Part shown: positions 17,752 through 28,694 of the stretch, piece after piece
How the letters are laid out: each line of letters starts with the position of its first letter
Numbering within the stretch: position 1 is the stretch's first letter
DNA from: Hirsutella rhossiliensis
Taxonomy: Eukaryota > Ascomycota > Sordariomycetes > Hypocreales > Ophiocordycipitaceae
Direction: 5' to 3'
NCBI RefSeq assembly: GCF_020360975.1
Contig: NW_025408674.1
Location: 434,001-498,000, forward strand
Length of the DNA: 64,000 nt
Position numbers and translations under genes: made by a program
Notes under the pieces: model-generated
The model's database searches: none
What the model was told of the DNA's origin: nothing
The model's input: the letters and a program-made list of their open reading frames with translations, nothing else

Positions 17752-20700
17752 ATGTCGAAGTCTTCTGCCGCCCCTGCACGAGCGATCCTCTCAGGACCAA
17801 GCAACTGGGACAAATGGAGAAGGGAGCTCAGGAATCGAACTGACAAGACGATCCATAGCCTGATCTTTACCAACGAGGACCCCCTCGAACCTCCTGAGCG
17901 ACCTGAATTCCGCCACTACGCCCCTGATGCTGTTAGACTCGCTGACCTCTCTGCCGTTCAGAAGAGAGATTATAACGACGCGATGCGGGACTATGATATC
18001 AGGAGGAAAGAGTATAAAGATGAGACTAAACTGGTTACCAACGCTCGCATAGCGATGCAGGAATCAGTGGTATCCTCGAAGCAGAACGCCTTCGACGAAG
18101 ACCTTCCAATTCGTCAGTGGTTTAAACGTCTAGAAGCGTCGACGGCCCCTGAAGCGGGATATATGATGAATCTCACAAGGACCAAGTATTCGACCCACCT
18201 AAAGAGATTTAACGCAAAGGATCTAGACTCCTGGATCGACAAATGGGAAGACATAATGTCTGACGCCGATAAGTATAAGCTAATGGAGGCCCAAACGGGC
18301 CAGTGGCTTAGAGACGTTGCCACATTGATTAGGCCTCTGGATAACTCCTAGGCTACCAGTACGAACAAGGAAGCAGGATACTCGACGCAAAATCAGAGGC
18401 TACCCAGGGAAACTGTTCGACTTCGACCGATATGGTCCTCCTGCTGCTGCTCCTGTTAACCCCGTTGTTCACAATCCGGCAGCAGCTGCAGTAGCCGCGA
18501 TGGCCGCTGCAGCAACGGCCGCAGTCGCCGCCGTTCTTGCAGCCCAAGCTCCGACGGAGAGTCAATGGACTGTTGAGAGAGTCGTGCGAGATGTGAAGCA
18601 TCTGGCCGAAAGCAGAGAAGCAGAAAAACCCGAGGTGCTATCAAAGAGGAGGCGCATTTCATGCGGACAAAGCAGCAGCAGACGCAGACGATGCGGACGA
18701 AGTACCGCCAGCGAAGAAGAAGAAGCTGGACAGAGAGCCCTTGGAAGGGAGCCATATTCCAAAGAGATCCCTGCCTTGCCTGCAGACGCAAGGGACACGA
18801 GCTCGAGGTTGCTGGCAGGTTATCGAAGAAGCCAGACCAGAGGGCTATAATCCGCCCCTGAAAGGTATCTCAAGATGACACGAGAGAGTCGCTGACGATC
18901 CTGTCCTGAAAAGGAGAATTGAAGATATTCGAAAGAAAATGCAGAAATAGCAACCAAGGATGAGGGGAAGGCTTGTGGGCTCAGCAAACCCAGCTTTCGT
19001 GTTCTCAGCTGAGTCCCTGGCCTAAGGGATCGGAATATCCGCTTAAGAATTCAACCCTCCTTGATTGCGGCGCATCTCTTCATATCAACAACAAGCTCAG
19101 TCGGTTCCGATCGTTTAAAAAGGCCAAGAATGACTTTATCGTCGCCGGTGACTCTCTCGTTCGAATCGAAGGATTCGGGCGAGTCAATGTCGCAACGACG
19201 ATGCCTGACGGCTTCCACCGAACACTCCGATTAAAGAAGGTTGCCTACTGTCCCGGTTTCTCATCGAGCCTGGTTTCTTTGCAGACTCTTATCGACGACG
19301 ATCAGATCTTTTGGGATACGCTGTCTGAGCCTATGAGGCTAGTCCGAAAGGGCCAGACTATCGGGATCACCGAGAGGAAATATCAGCAGTTTGTTGTTGA
19401 ATACCAGCCCGTGGAAACCGAATTCCCGGATTTCAACAGTGCGTTCCAGGCATCGAAGAAGGAGACAAGGAAAGCTCGAAGAGCCGGCTCAAGAGATCCT
19501 CGACCTGCCTCTCAAGGAGACGGCAAGCTTTGGCACGCCCGTCTTGGTCACCCTGGTCCAATGGCTTTGCACAAGCTAGGCCTACAAAGGGGTCCGGATT
19601 AAGGGCCGAAAACCGTCGAATGCGAGTACTGTGCTCAGGGGAAGGTCAGAAGGCAAGTCTCCCGCCGTCCACCTGACGAGGAAAGAGACAAGCCGTGCTA
19701 CGAGATCTGGATAGACTGGACCGACCTTGCGAGAGACCACGAGAACTACGTCCGTGTGATGTTTATCACAGACGCCTTCTCTGGAATGGTCTTTCCTACT
19801 TCATGAAGACCTACAAGGCAAAGGAACACGGAGCTGTCTTGAAAGACTTTTCCTCCTTTATGCTCGCTCGCTTTGGATTTAAGACGAATGTCGTGCGCTC
19901 TGACGGCGAGCTCTTCACGAAGAAAATCTCAGCCTGGATGAGGAAGAAAGGGATGACAAAGGCGATGTCAGCTTCCAACACTCAGGACCAGAATGGTGGA
20001 GCCGAGAGGTCAGGAGGATCTCTACCGAGAGCGAGAGTCATGAGGATTGCCTCTCGACTACCGCATTCACTATGGAAAGAGATCATCGAAGCAGCCTGCT
20101 ACCTCCGAAACCGAACGCCAAGAGAGCCTCGATTCGCCGCTGAAAACGCTAACGAAGGAGAAGCCGACTGGAAGTCTCCCATTGACTTGTTCACAGGGAA
20201 GAAAAATCAGCTCTCACATCTTCGTGCGTACGGCTGCCGAGCCTACGCAATGACAGCAAATGCACAGCTTGGATTGAGGAAGAGGTGGAAGCTCGACCCG
20301 AGAGCTCACATCGGATACCTCATCGGTTATAAGTCTACAAATATCTTCCTAATTTGGATCCTCTCTTGAAGAAGGTCATTGCAACGAGAGATGTTGTCTT
20401 TGACGAGTATACGTTCTTCGAAGGAGGAGGCGAGCGGATGCCGCTGCCTGCGAGCATCGGAGAGATGATCCAACAGATTGAAATCCCGGAAGACCAGACG
20501 GCGAATCAGGCCATCCTTGACGAAGAGACCGATGAAGACACTGATATCGAGGACCTCGAGGATGATGACATCAGAATGGCTGAAGATAACGAAGTCGAGG
20601 AGCAGGGACAACAACAAAGCGAAGAGCAGGAAAAGAAGACTACGGAGAGCGCGGAGCTGGAAGATGCATACCTAACGCCACCAGCTTCTGACCCGGAGGA

Positions 20701-22742
20701 AGAACCACATGGAGTCTTTTCGGTTCACTTTCCATACGCTGACCCTAATGGGGTGGTGGTAAAGCCCCTTTCCAAGTCGATCTGGAGCCGTTGCAAGCTC
20801 AGAAGAGAGTCCGTGTTCAGGATGATCCTGAAGAGGAGGCTCACCCTGAGGGTGGGTTGCTCTCTTGGAGGAGCGGCATTTCAAGCCGACCTTGAAGGCC
20901 TGATGAAAGAATCGCGTTTGAAAGCTCTGGAACCATTTGATCAACCAGAGCTGGATCAGTCATACATCGACCGTTTTGCCGACTTCGTCCCGGTGCCAAT
21001 TGAGGACGGGGTGCACGGAGCCTTCACAGCAGGAAGGTTGTTCAGACCGAAAAGCGCAAAAGTCCACAAGAGAGACCTACCCGAGCCTCCACAGACGCAG
21101 AAGCAACTAGAAAAACACCCGTATAGAGAGGAATTCACCCAGGCTCAGAGAGACCACCTGGCCTCACATGCGGAAATGGGCTCGTTTGACGAGGTCTTCT
21201 GGACGAAGGCTGCTGGAAAGCAGGTCCTCGGTTGCAAGTGGGTATTCATCTATAAGACTGATAAGCACGGCAATCTCCAAAGTGCAAAGCTCGCCTCGTT
21301 GTCTGTGGCAATCAGCAAGAAAAGGGGGACCTGCCTACTCGAGCGACTACCCTCGCAGGAATGTCGTTTCGTACGCTAATGGCCATTGCCGCGAAACACG
21401 ACCTCGAATTGGAACAGATGGATGCAGTCAATGCTTTTGTTCATGCCCCCCTCGACGACGAAGAAGTTATCTTCATGAGGATGCCACCGGGGTTCCAGAA
21501 GAGGGGGAAAGTCCTACGCCTGAGAAAAGCTCTCTACGGACTACGCCGCTCGCCGCTCCTCTGGCAACAGATGCTTACGTCGTCTCTAGAGGAACTGGGA
21601 TTCAGAAAAGTTCCCCAGGAGCCGTGTGTCATGATGAAGGGAGCGGTGACCGTCTTCTTCTACGTTGATGACATCATCTGGGCATTCCGGAAGGAGGACG
21701 AAGGGGTCGTCGAAGAAGCTACTCGGGGACTACAGAAAAAGATCAACCTAACTCGGCTTGGAGAACCTCGCTGGTTCTTGGGGATTCGTATCCTCCGCGA
21801 TCGTCAAAGGAAGACGCTTTGGCTGACGCAAGACGCCTATATCGACAAGATCGCGTATAAGTTCCTGTTAAACAACGACAACGCCCCTGAGTCTCTCAAG
21901 CTCCCAGACACGCCAATGATCTCTGACGAAGAGCTCCTGCCAGCTACAAGCCAAGCAAATGAAAGGGAAAAACATCAGTATCTCCAGAAGGTTGGTTCCG
22001 TGCTCTTCTCAGCAATTTCAACGCGACCAGATATTGCGTTTGCCGTATCCCGACTGGCAAGACATAACCACAATCCCGATGAGAAGCACCAGAAAGCAGC
22101 AGACAGAGTTATCCTCTTCCTCTTTGCAACGAGATCGTACGCGTTACGTCTCGGAGGAGGATCGAAGGAAGCGGAGCTGTTCCTCTGTTCGAGTGACGCA
22201 TCGTTCGCAGACAATTCAGTCGACAGGAAGAGCTCACAAGGCTACGTCATGACCCTATTTGGAGGATCAGTGGCGTGGAGAGCGTCAAAGCAAGCGACAG
22301 TCACGACGTCAAGCACGGAGGCTGAGTTGCTTGCTCTCTCAGAGGCGTCAAAGGAGGCGATCTTCCTGAGCCGTCTGTTGAATTCCTGGACATCCGAATT
22401 CCCTCTCCGTTGGTAGTGGAATGCGACAATGCCCAGACGATCAGACTTCTCAAAGAGGAGAGTACGAAGCTCTCGACGAGACTGAGGCACGTAGACATTC
22501 ATCAGCATTGGCTACGACAAGAGGTTCAAGATGCTCGAATTCGGGTCAATTGGGTGCCTACGACACATATGCGAGCAGATGGCTTGACGAAGGCATTGCC
22601 GAGGCAGAAGCTCCTCGAGTTCCAACGAATGGTTGGGCTTGAGGATATAAAGGAACGATTGAGTAGAGAGGCCAAGCTTGAAGAATTACGAGATGTGATA
22701 CATCCCGTGATAGCCATAAAAGAGGCCCAGGGCGAGAGATGA
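17752..22742 (+). pseudogene. Copia-2 gag-pol polyprotein with a few frame breaks
   Basis: Gag opens at 17752 (MSKSSAAPARAILSGPSNW) and runs 200 residues, then Ala-rich and zinc-knuckle-like (CLACRRKGHELEV) parts follow in other frames. Protease LLDCGASLHINN is at about 19055. Gag-pre-integrase LWHARLGHPGPMALHKLG is at about 19528. Integrase EIWIDWTDLARDHENYV to YGCRAYAMT and IGYLIGYKSTNIFLIW occupies 19700-20360. The RT lead GCKWVFIYKTDKHGN is at about 21230, then LELEQMDAVNAFVHAPL, LRKALYGLRRSPLLWQ and the catalytic YVDD at 21661-21672. RNase H runs from SSDASFADN through TSSTEAELLALSEA to TKALPRQKLLEFQRMVGLED. Only about five or six frame or stop faults spoil a 5-kb frame. Confidence 0.9.
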
Positions 22743-22800
22743 GTCGTGCACGACATTCCCGCATCTCTAGCAACGTCCTGGTTGGCCGTCACTAAGGGTG

Positions 22801-23129
22801 TGTTGCGAAGCCGCTCGTAGGACCTCTAGAGGTTCCCTGCTTGCTGATGCTCCTGCTGAGACAGTCAGCCAGGACGTCAGGCCTGCTTTCTGATGCGTCG
22901 GCTGAGACAGTCAGCCCGGCCGTCAGGACGGTGTCCTAGGAAAAAGTGGGGCGCAGCCACCCCGACGATTGACGGAGGTGTGAGGCAGACGGAGAAGATC
23001 GAGATTGTGGCCAGGAATAAAAGGCGAGGAAGGAAGGAACAGACACAGAGAACAGAAGGAAAAATGGAGCAGCACCGGACGATTCTGAAATACTAACTTT
23101 ATGCCTATTTGGCCCTACTTTTCGTGACA
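22801..23129 (+). repeat. Copia-2 3' LTR
   Basis: 329 bp. Compared with the 5' LTR it has GG for GGG, GGGG for GGGGG, CCCC for CCCCC and AAAAGG for AAAGGG, and is otherwise the same. Confidence 0.9.
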
Positions 23130-23305
23130 CTGTTACTGTTACAAAAGAGAGAGTAAAGAGCGTTGGGTGTCCACTGACCGAGCTTAAATAGCTGTCAGGA
23201 GGGACCTGATATCTGCATACACAGGAAACAAGTATCCTCCTTCCAAACAGGGTCAGCTCGATGCGACACCTTTTCTTCCACCACACATATCGTTGCGGCG
23301 CATCT

Positions 23306-24866
23306 TTACCAGCCCCACGTCCGGCTCCAGGCTGTAAACACTGGCGGCTTCCACTGTATCCTGGCCGGGTCGAGAGATCTTTTGCTTCTGCTTCTGTTTC
23401 TCCCTTTGCTTGATGAGCTTGTCGGGGATGACGATCTTGTGGTCGCTCTTGTGATAGACTTGCATATTCATTGCTTGCAGGGTGTGTTCGACATCCTGAG
23501 TCATCATGGCTAGAGTTTTGGAAATCACCTCTATCGTCACTCTGTCGTCTCGCTCGTTGTAGCCTAGCAGCAGATCGAGTATGTTTTCGGACCAGTACTG
23601 GCGATAACTCAAGAGGCCCAGATCTGAAAGCGGCTTTTCCGGTGATCCTAGCTTGCCTTCGATCTTGGATAGCTCGTATGAGAACTGAATCAGCAACCTT
23701 CCGTATCCCTTCCTCTGGTGCTGCGGCAGAGTCATGATACAAGCCACGTTGTATCCGTCCGCACTCTCCTTCTCTTTGGAGAAGTATCCTACGATATGGC
23801 AGCCCTTGTCGCTCCGGGTCGACATGACGTAAAAGAGAAAGGGGTCGACGTCGTAGTACAGTGTCTTGTGATCGAGAAACATTTTAGACAGTAGGCAGAG
23901 ATTCCGACACCATGTGCGTTGACGACGGCCATCGATTTCGAAAAAGGACACGTAGTCGTCTCTGTATATTTCATTACCCGGTGGGTGTTGCAGCGTGCAC
24001 TTTCTGCGATGTCGCAGGAATGCCTTCTCGTCACCATAGTAACTCAAGCAGAATTCGCAGATGAAGATGACGTCATCCTGGCTGAACACTTCTGGATAGG
24101 GGGAAAAGTACCACGGAAACAAGTCGTTCTTCCCGAATTGGACTCTCGAGATATTTCGTACTCGCGAAATTTCGGCGGGTTTTGACTCATAGAACCTGAG
24201 GTTCTCAACTTCTCGATTTCCTCTTCGCGACTGAACCCGCTTTCTTCATAATTCCTTACTTCCTCCTCGTCCGCGTCCAGCTCGTCGGTGGCGGCCGGCG
24301 TAGCACTAGCCCCGACGCTGGTGAATGTCTGGGGATCGCCATCGGGTCCAATCGACGATGATTTTCGGGTTTGAGACTCCACGAATTCTGGGTGTGACGG
24401 AGTCAGCAGATGGATCTGTCGTCGCTTTCCAAAACATTGTGATGGTGGGCACACCTGTCCAAGGATGAGGAGTTGTGGCCTCAGAGTGAACCGACTGCTC
24501 CTCTTTCCGGGGCGTTTTGTGCCTTCGTCGAAACTGGGGCCTTTTCGTTTGTACTGACGGCGCTTTCTTGGATTTTGAATCGTTCAGGTTGCCCTTTTCT
24601 GGATTCGGCCATTCTACATCCTGGCTGAAGTCGATTCTGGCCACAGGAACCCACTCATCCAGTCGCTTGTTAAAGTTGTCGAAGTTGCAATAGAAATGCT
24701 TGCCACTCTTCGTTTCTTTGATACTGAGGATCTCGGCTCGCCGCGGTTGGCCTTCCTTCTCCACCCAGGCAATGCAGCCCGTCCTCAGAGTTTCGGGAGA
24801 CGCCTTGCCCTTTTCGCGGTGCGTCCGACCCGACAGCCGCCTCACCACTCGGCGTATCAACCTCAT
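23306..24866 (-). CDS. esa1: MYST-family histone acetyltransferase, ESA1 type (reading frame damaged)
   Basis: Catalytic subunit type of the NuA4 complex, acetylating histone H4/H2A in the nucleus. The N-terminal Tudor-knot/chromo-barrel ([30 protein letters not shown]) is at 24800-24630. A 67-nt intron (24454-24388) joins TPHPWT to EFVESQTRK. The MYST domain has the C2HC finger ([19 protein letters not shown]), the autoacetylated Lys in [12 protein letters not shown], catalytic Cys in [10 protein letters not shown], acetyl-CoA loop [11 protein letters not shown] and Glu in [10 protein letters not shown]. The family's C-terminus [20 protein letters not shown] is present and ends at 23306. Three single-base slips, all in short homopolymers (near 24808, 24177 and 23380), break the frame. 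The start at 24866 is the first in-frame Met, but the DAPRKG-frame upstream suggests the true start lies further 5'. Either sequencing error or a recent pseudogene. Confidence 0.9.
24388..24454 (-). other. esa1: esa1 intron
   Basis: The minus strand reads ACAG|GTGTGC ... TGCTGAC ... CACCCAG|AATTC. Splicing gives WT-E-FVES in phase and removes 67 nt. The alternative of reading through replaces conserved sequence with an unrelated stretch. Confidence 0.8.
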
Positions 24867-25095
24867 GATACGGAAGGAGGGTGCCGGAGAAGGGTGCGTG
24901 GGCGACTTTTGATGGACTCGTAGCTGATGCTGGAAACTCGATGCCGAGGGCAGGTGGGTGCTGGTAAATTATTCATCGCTAGGCGGTCAAGACAGGAAAT
25001 CTTATCAGCCCCTGTTAGAAGCATAATGAATGAACCATGGCTTTGCTGCATGCATACCTAGGTTAGGTTCCTGCCTGCAAGGGAAAGGGATTTGA
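24867..25095. other. esa1: esa1 5' flank, no other gene
   Basis: Contains the probable promoter and 5' leader of esa1. An Ala/Pro-rich frame from about 24955 runs into the DAPRKG frame and may be the real N-terminus. No motif was assigned. Confidence 0.35.
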
Positions 25096-25173
25096 ATAAC
25101 GAAACATACACCCCCAATTTCGAAACATGCACCCCCGAGCTAAACCCCATTCGGAAGAGCACCAAATTTTGGA
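25096..25173. repeat. MULE TIR fragment
   Basis: ATAACGAAACATACACCCCC, AACATGCACCCCC, TAAACCCCATTCGGAAGAG and CCAAATTTTGG form a left-end TIR of the MULE type. It stops where the next MULE starts, so the element at 25174 appears to have inserted into it. Confidence 0.55.
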
Positions 25174-25640
25174 AGTAACGAAACATGCACGGACGATTTC
25201 GAATCATGCACGGAGACTTAAACCCCATTTGGAAGAGGGACCCGCCCACAACAATTTGGCGCGCGCGTTCCCAACGCGATGGCTGCCGCGGCCACTGTAG
25301 CCAACGCCGCCGCCGCCGCCGCGGCCACGATGACTACGATCGAGGGCTCAGGCCCTGAGCCTATATCTATCCAGGACACACTTTTTTGCACATATTCCGA
25401 GGCTCTTGAGGCACTTCGGAATGATCAGCAAGATCAAGGCTACGTCGTTAACGTTGCAAACAGCAAGACTTCCGGGAAGGCTAAGCGTAAAGCAGCCACT
25501 ATTCGGTGCCAGTGGTAGGCGCGACGAGGCGGCCACGGCGTTGGGAGGCGCGCGCCAAATTGTTGTGGGCGGGTCCCTCTTCCAAATGGGGTTTAAGTCT
25601 CCGTGCATGATTCGAAATCGTCCGTGCATGTTTCGTTACT
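25174..25640. mobile_element. Short MULE derivative with complete TIRs
   Basis: The left end AGTAACGAAACATGCACGG.. runs to CAATTTGGCGCGCGC at 25265. The right end (25545-25640) is its inverted copy, giving TIRs of about 90 bp. The 280-bp interior keeps only the first part of a FAR1-type coding block. No target duplication is obvious. Confidence 0.8.
25279..25518 (+). pseudogene. Truncated FAR1-type domain of MULE transposase
   Basis: 79 residues: an Ala-rich start, then FCTYSEALEALRNDQQDQGY, VVNVANSKTSGKAKRK and ATIRCQW-stop. It parallels FDTYDEALETL..GYVVVVRNSKTAGK..ANIRCEY of the element at 7092. It ends inside the zinc-binding domain, so DNA binding is doubtful. Confidence 0.5.
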
Positions 25641-25808
25641 CAGACGGGACCACACCGACCTACGCCGCTATGGCCCAGAAGGGGATGGTGCAGGCAGGGG
25701 GCCCCCTGCCGGTCCGCCTCGACCCACGGCCCCGGAAACGCCTCCGGTCCAGCCGCCTAAGGATGACCTGTCCGTGGGGCTTAAGGTGTTACGCATTAAT
25801 GTATTGAA

Positions 25809-26730
25809 ATGTCAGTAGCTTTTACGTCTAGGCCCTATAGGAGAAATCCTCCGGGTGAAATACACTACATACATACATACAAGGATGACCTGCGTGTCTT
25901 CATGCGGCTCGACGACAAGTCCCCAGCATGGGGCTACCAGGGACATGCCATCAGAGCTCACGTAGCTAAGACTCTCAACCTAGGGATAGAACGCATGCCA
26001 CAGATCGCCCGGGTGAAGACTGGATGGGCTATTCGGGCCTCAGACCGGGAGGCGAGGGACCTGCTTGTGGAACGGCAGGACGACTGGGCGGCCCGGCCCG
26101 CCTCGGAGCGGTTGAAGGCTTCCAGAAGTGGCACACTTACGCTGTGGCTGACTGCCCGAGGCAGCTCACGGATATCTGGGGGGCCGCCGTGGACTGGCCA
26201 AGCTATCAAAGAAGGATCAAGCCCCAGACAGGCGCCGAACCAATTGATGCTCCATGTTGCTAAGAGACACTCCGAACGCTCCGTCGCGACCAGCCTACTG
26301 TGACGATGACTGTGTCCTTCGAGGCGGCGATACAGAGGAGGTGGCGGCTCTTGGGCACCAGCCGACTAGCCCGACTGATCGCCAAGATTGGGATCACCAC
26401 TCCCGCTACGCCTGCGACCGAAAGCAGGCCCGCCGACGATGTGGCGGGAAAGACCACCGTGATAACGACTGCAAGCACCCGCAGAGGTGCGCGAACTGCG
26501 CCGAACCCTTTCCGACAGACCGACCATAAGGAGTACCCTGCCAGACCCAGGCGCTCACACGGCCAACTCGTGCGGCTCACCAAGATCGAAAAGTACGCCG
26601 TAAGGAATATCGGTTCTCAGCAATATCAGCAAGTCAATATGGTTCTGGAAGGCGCCGAGAGTGACGATGATGTATGCAATATCATGCGGTGGCCGAGAAG
26701 GCGAGTCCGTTCAGGCCGCCTATACAAGTA
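25809..26730 (+). pseudogene. LINE ORF1 (nucleic-acid-binding) relic
   Basis: Frame-shifted pieces read AWGYQGHAIRAHVAKTLNLG, RVKTGWAIRASDREARDLLV, a KWHTYAVADCPR.LTDIWG piece, then RRRCGGKDHRDNDCKHPQRC and ANCAEPF. The Cys/His spacing CxxCxxxxHxxxxC fits zinc knuckles of Tad1-type ORF1 proteins. It ends with KIEKYAVRNIGSQQYQQVN. Many frame changes; not functional. Confidence 0.6.
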
Positions 26731-26739
26731 GGCGAAACG

Positions 26740-26938
26740 TGTGACGGCTTTCGTTGAGCACCGTCACACCCCGTTTGCGTACATGACCCACATGTTGTTA
26801 AGCCACGGCCCACACGTACGGAAGACATATTTAGGGAGAGGACACCCGGCTGTATTGTTCTGTTCTCCTTTCTCTTCTTCAGAGTAGAATCTTCGTAATA
26901 GAGTCCACAGCCTTCTGGCTCAGTCCGTGACCGTCACA
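26740..26938. repeat. Solo LTR (199 bp)
   Basis: Begins TGTGACGGCTTTCG and ends CCGTGACCGTCACA (TG..CA). It is flanked by the 5-bp duplication AAACG at 26735-26739 and 26939-26943. It has no internal region, so it is the product of LTR-LTR recombination of an element not otherwise in the window. It interrupts the LINE: the reading frame continues logically on both sides. Confidence 0.85.
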
Positions 26939-26943
26939 AAACG

Positions 26944-27560
26944 TTCTATGAGACCCAGACGGAGAAGGCAAACGTGCTTCGGACAGAGATCCTGGAGAGG
27001 CGCGTGACTGCAGACGACATCACGGACCCCTAGGCGCCGGAGGTCCGGCAGAGGACCCTCGACTGCAGCGTCGTGCTCGCCGACGCGGCTCACTCGTGCA
27101 CTTCCACTGGAAACATCTCCCCGGGAGTCGACGGCATCACAGTTCGGATGTTGCGTCGGATCTGGAGCCACATTCGGCGAAGCGGTGAGGGAATTGTATA
27201 AGGGCTGCATACACCAGGGCCACCACCCGGTCTGCTACCGCCTGGCGGAGGTAGTGATGATCCCCAAACCGGGCAGGAGGGACTTATCTGCCCAAGAGGC
27301 TGGAGGCCCATCTCCTCCTGGCCTGCCTCGGCAAGGACTCGAGCGTCTGATAGCCCGCCGTCTGGCCTGGGTCGCGATCACGCAAAGGGCCATCCACAGC
27401 CAGCACGCGGTGGCCTGCCCAAATGCTCAGCGCTCGACCTAGCGTTAGCATTGCTTCACGACCAGGGCGATATTGCCACGTTGATCATGATGGACATACA
27501 GGGCGCCTTCGACAGGTGGTGCGGAATAGGCTCCTCCTGCGACTGCGGGAAGCCATGCCT
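26944..27560 (+). pseudogene. LINE reverse-transcriptase fragment
   Basis: Pieces include QTEKANVLRTEILERRVTADD, SPGVDGITVRMLRRIWSHI, ELYKGCIHQGHHPVCYRLAE, VVMIPKPGRRDLS, GLERLIARRLAWV, and LATLIMMDIQGAFD-like residues with the first RT Asp (MMDIQGAFD). The YADD part is missing. Several frameshifts. Confidence 0.65.
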
Positions 27561-27746
27561 TCCGACCTTGCACCTAAGCAAGATTCGCTTCTCAAGTCAT
27601 CGTCCTTCACGACATTGATAAAAAGCATAGCCGGCCCAATGCTTGTTACACGCCGCTATAGGCTTTTAAACTCGTCCGAATCCTTTAGACGACTGGGCAA
27701 CTTATGACAGTAGTCCCGGTTCTTCATGGCGCTGACCTTGCGAAGG

Positions 27747-28694
27747 TTAGCGATGCCGTTGCCCGTTGGCCATATCATCAAACATCGCCAAATCCCCCAC
27801 CCTCTCCTCCACCGCATCAAAATGCATACACCTATCGTAGTGGTTCAATATAACGTGCGGTTCAGTCCAAGCAGTTCCGAAATCAACAAGCTTCCCATCT
27901 CTATAGTTATCTTCCTTTATATCACGGACAAATATCCCCATCGAGTGTAAAGATCGCAGATCTCGTAGGTTGCGCGGCAAGCTTTTGACACTGACCCGGA
28001 ACCTGCACTTGCAAGATCTTCAACAATGGCATAGATCGGACGGATTGGTGTTTCTAGGGCGTTGTCCTGTTCAACACTGAAATCAAGGTTCCACTCATCC
28101 TCCAGTTTTCGGATGTCTTTTTCCTCCAAGTGGAAATAAAGCCGTGGCATGGAACTGCAACTTGATGCGGCAGTAATCGCCTGTCTTGCGCCTGCTTGAT
28201 TCGACCGTATGCGCGGCATTCTGAGTAAAAGGGCATAACATGCCATTCCAACTCTTCTTCAGTGCAGCGGATACCCGCAGTGTAAAATTGGTGGTAGTCA
28301 TACGAAATATCGTACGGCATAAACTAAGGCATAGTTAACCTCTCGAGCTGCCACAGCTCCTCACCACTACTTACCACCTTCAAAGCGTAGTGCTTAGACT
28401 CGATCTCAACCTTGAAAACATGTGCCATGATCTCAGAGTGGCCCGAATATGGTTCCAAGTGGTCATCGAGCATATCTTTCCAGGTGATCGATGCGTTGGC
28501 GAGTGCAGAGGGATGCAACTTCGGACCATGGCAAGGCGGAAGTCCGTCTTGAACGTCCATGTCCTCGTCGAATAGACCATCAGCACATCTAGAGGTGGCT
28601 GTAGTCTTCCTGGGGCCCTAATTCGAGAAGATTTGCTCCGCGTCCGCTTTGGCTTTCTTCCGTCGTTTTGTTGTCGCCGTCCTTGTCGTGCCAT
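27747..28694 (-). pseudogene. FTA2/kinase-like fungal protein, frameshifted
   Basis: Pieces on the minus strand in order: MARQGRRQQNDGRKPKR, FKVEIESKHYALKVVSSGEE, MPFYSECRAYGRIKQ, VAVPCHGF, DNALETPIRPIYAIVEDLAS and LRSLHSMGIFVRDIKEDNY, then GKLVDFGTAWTEPH. RDIKEDNY plus VDFGTAWTEPH mimic the HRDxKxxN and DFG motifs of protein kinases and are typical of fungal proteins grouped with the Sim4-complex FTA2 family. Three or four frame breaks are present and no intron fits them, so it is a pseudogene or contains sequence errors. Confidence 0.55.

Larger units (their letters stand above)
17350..23129 (+). mobile_element. Copia-2 LTR retrotransposon, nearly full length
   Basis: LTRs at 17350-17681 (332 bp) and 22801-23129 (329 bp) begin TGTTGCGAAGCC and end TTTTCGTGACA. 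TSD CTGTT lies at 17345-17349 and 23130-23134. The LTRs differ at only a few sites, most of them G/C run lengths. Order gag-PR-INT-RT-RH is that of Ty1/copia. The element is 5.8 kb. Confidence 0.95.
25641..27560 (+). mobile_element. Tad1-like LINE relic, endonuclease deleted
   Basis: ORF1 remnants (25809-26730) are followed, after a solo LTR at 26740-26938, by reverse-transcriptase remnants (26944-27560). The apurinic endonuclease domain expected between them is absent. No poly(A)/T tail or target duplication was recognised. Ends are approximate. Confidence 0.65.
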
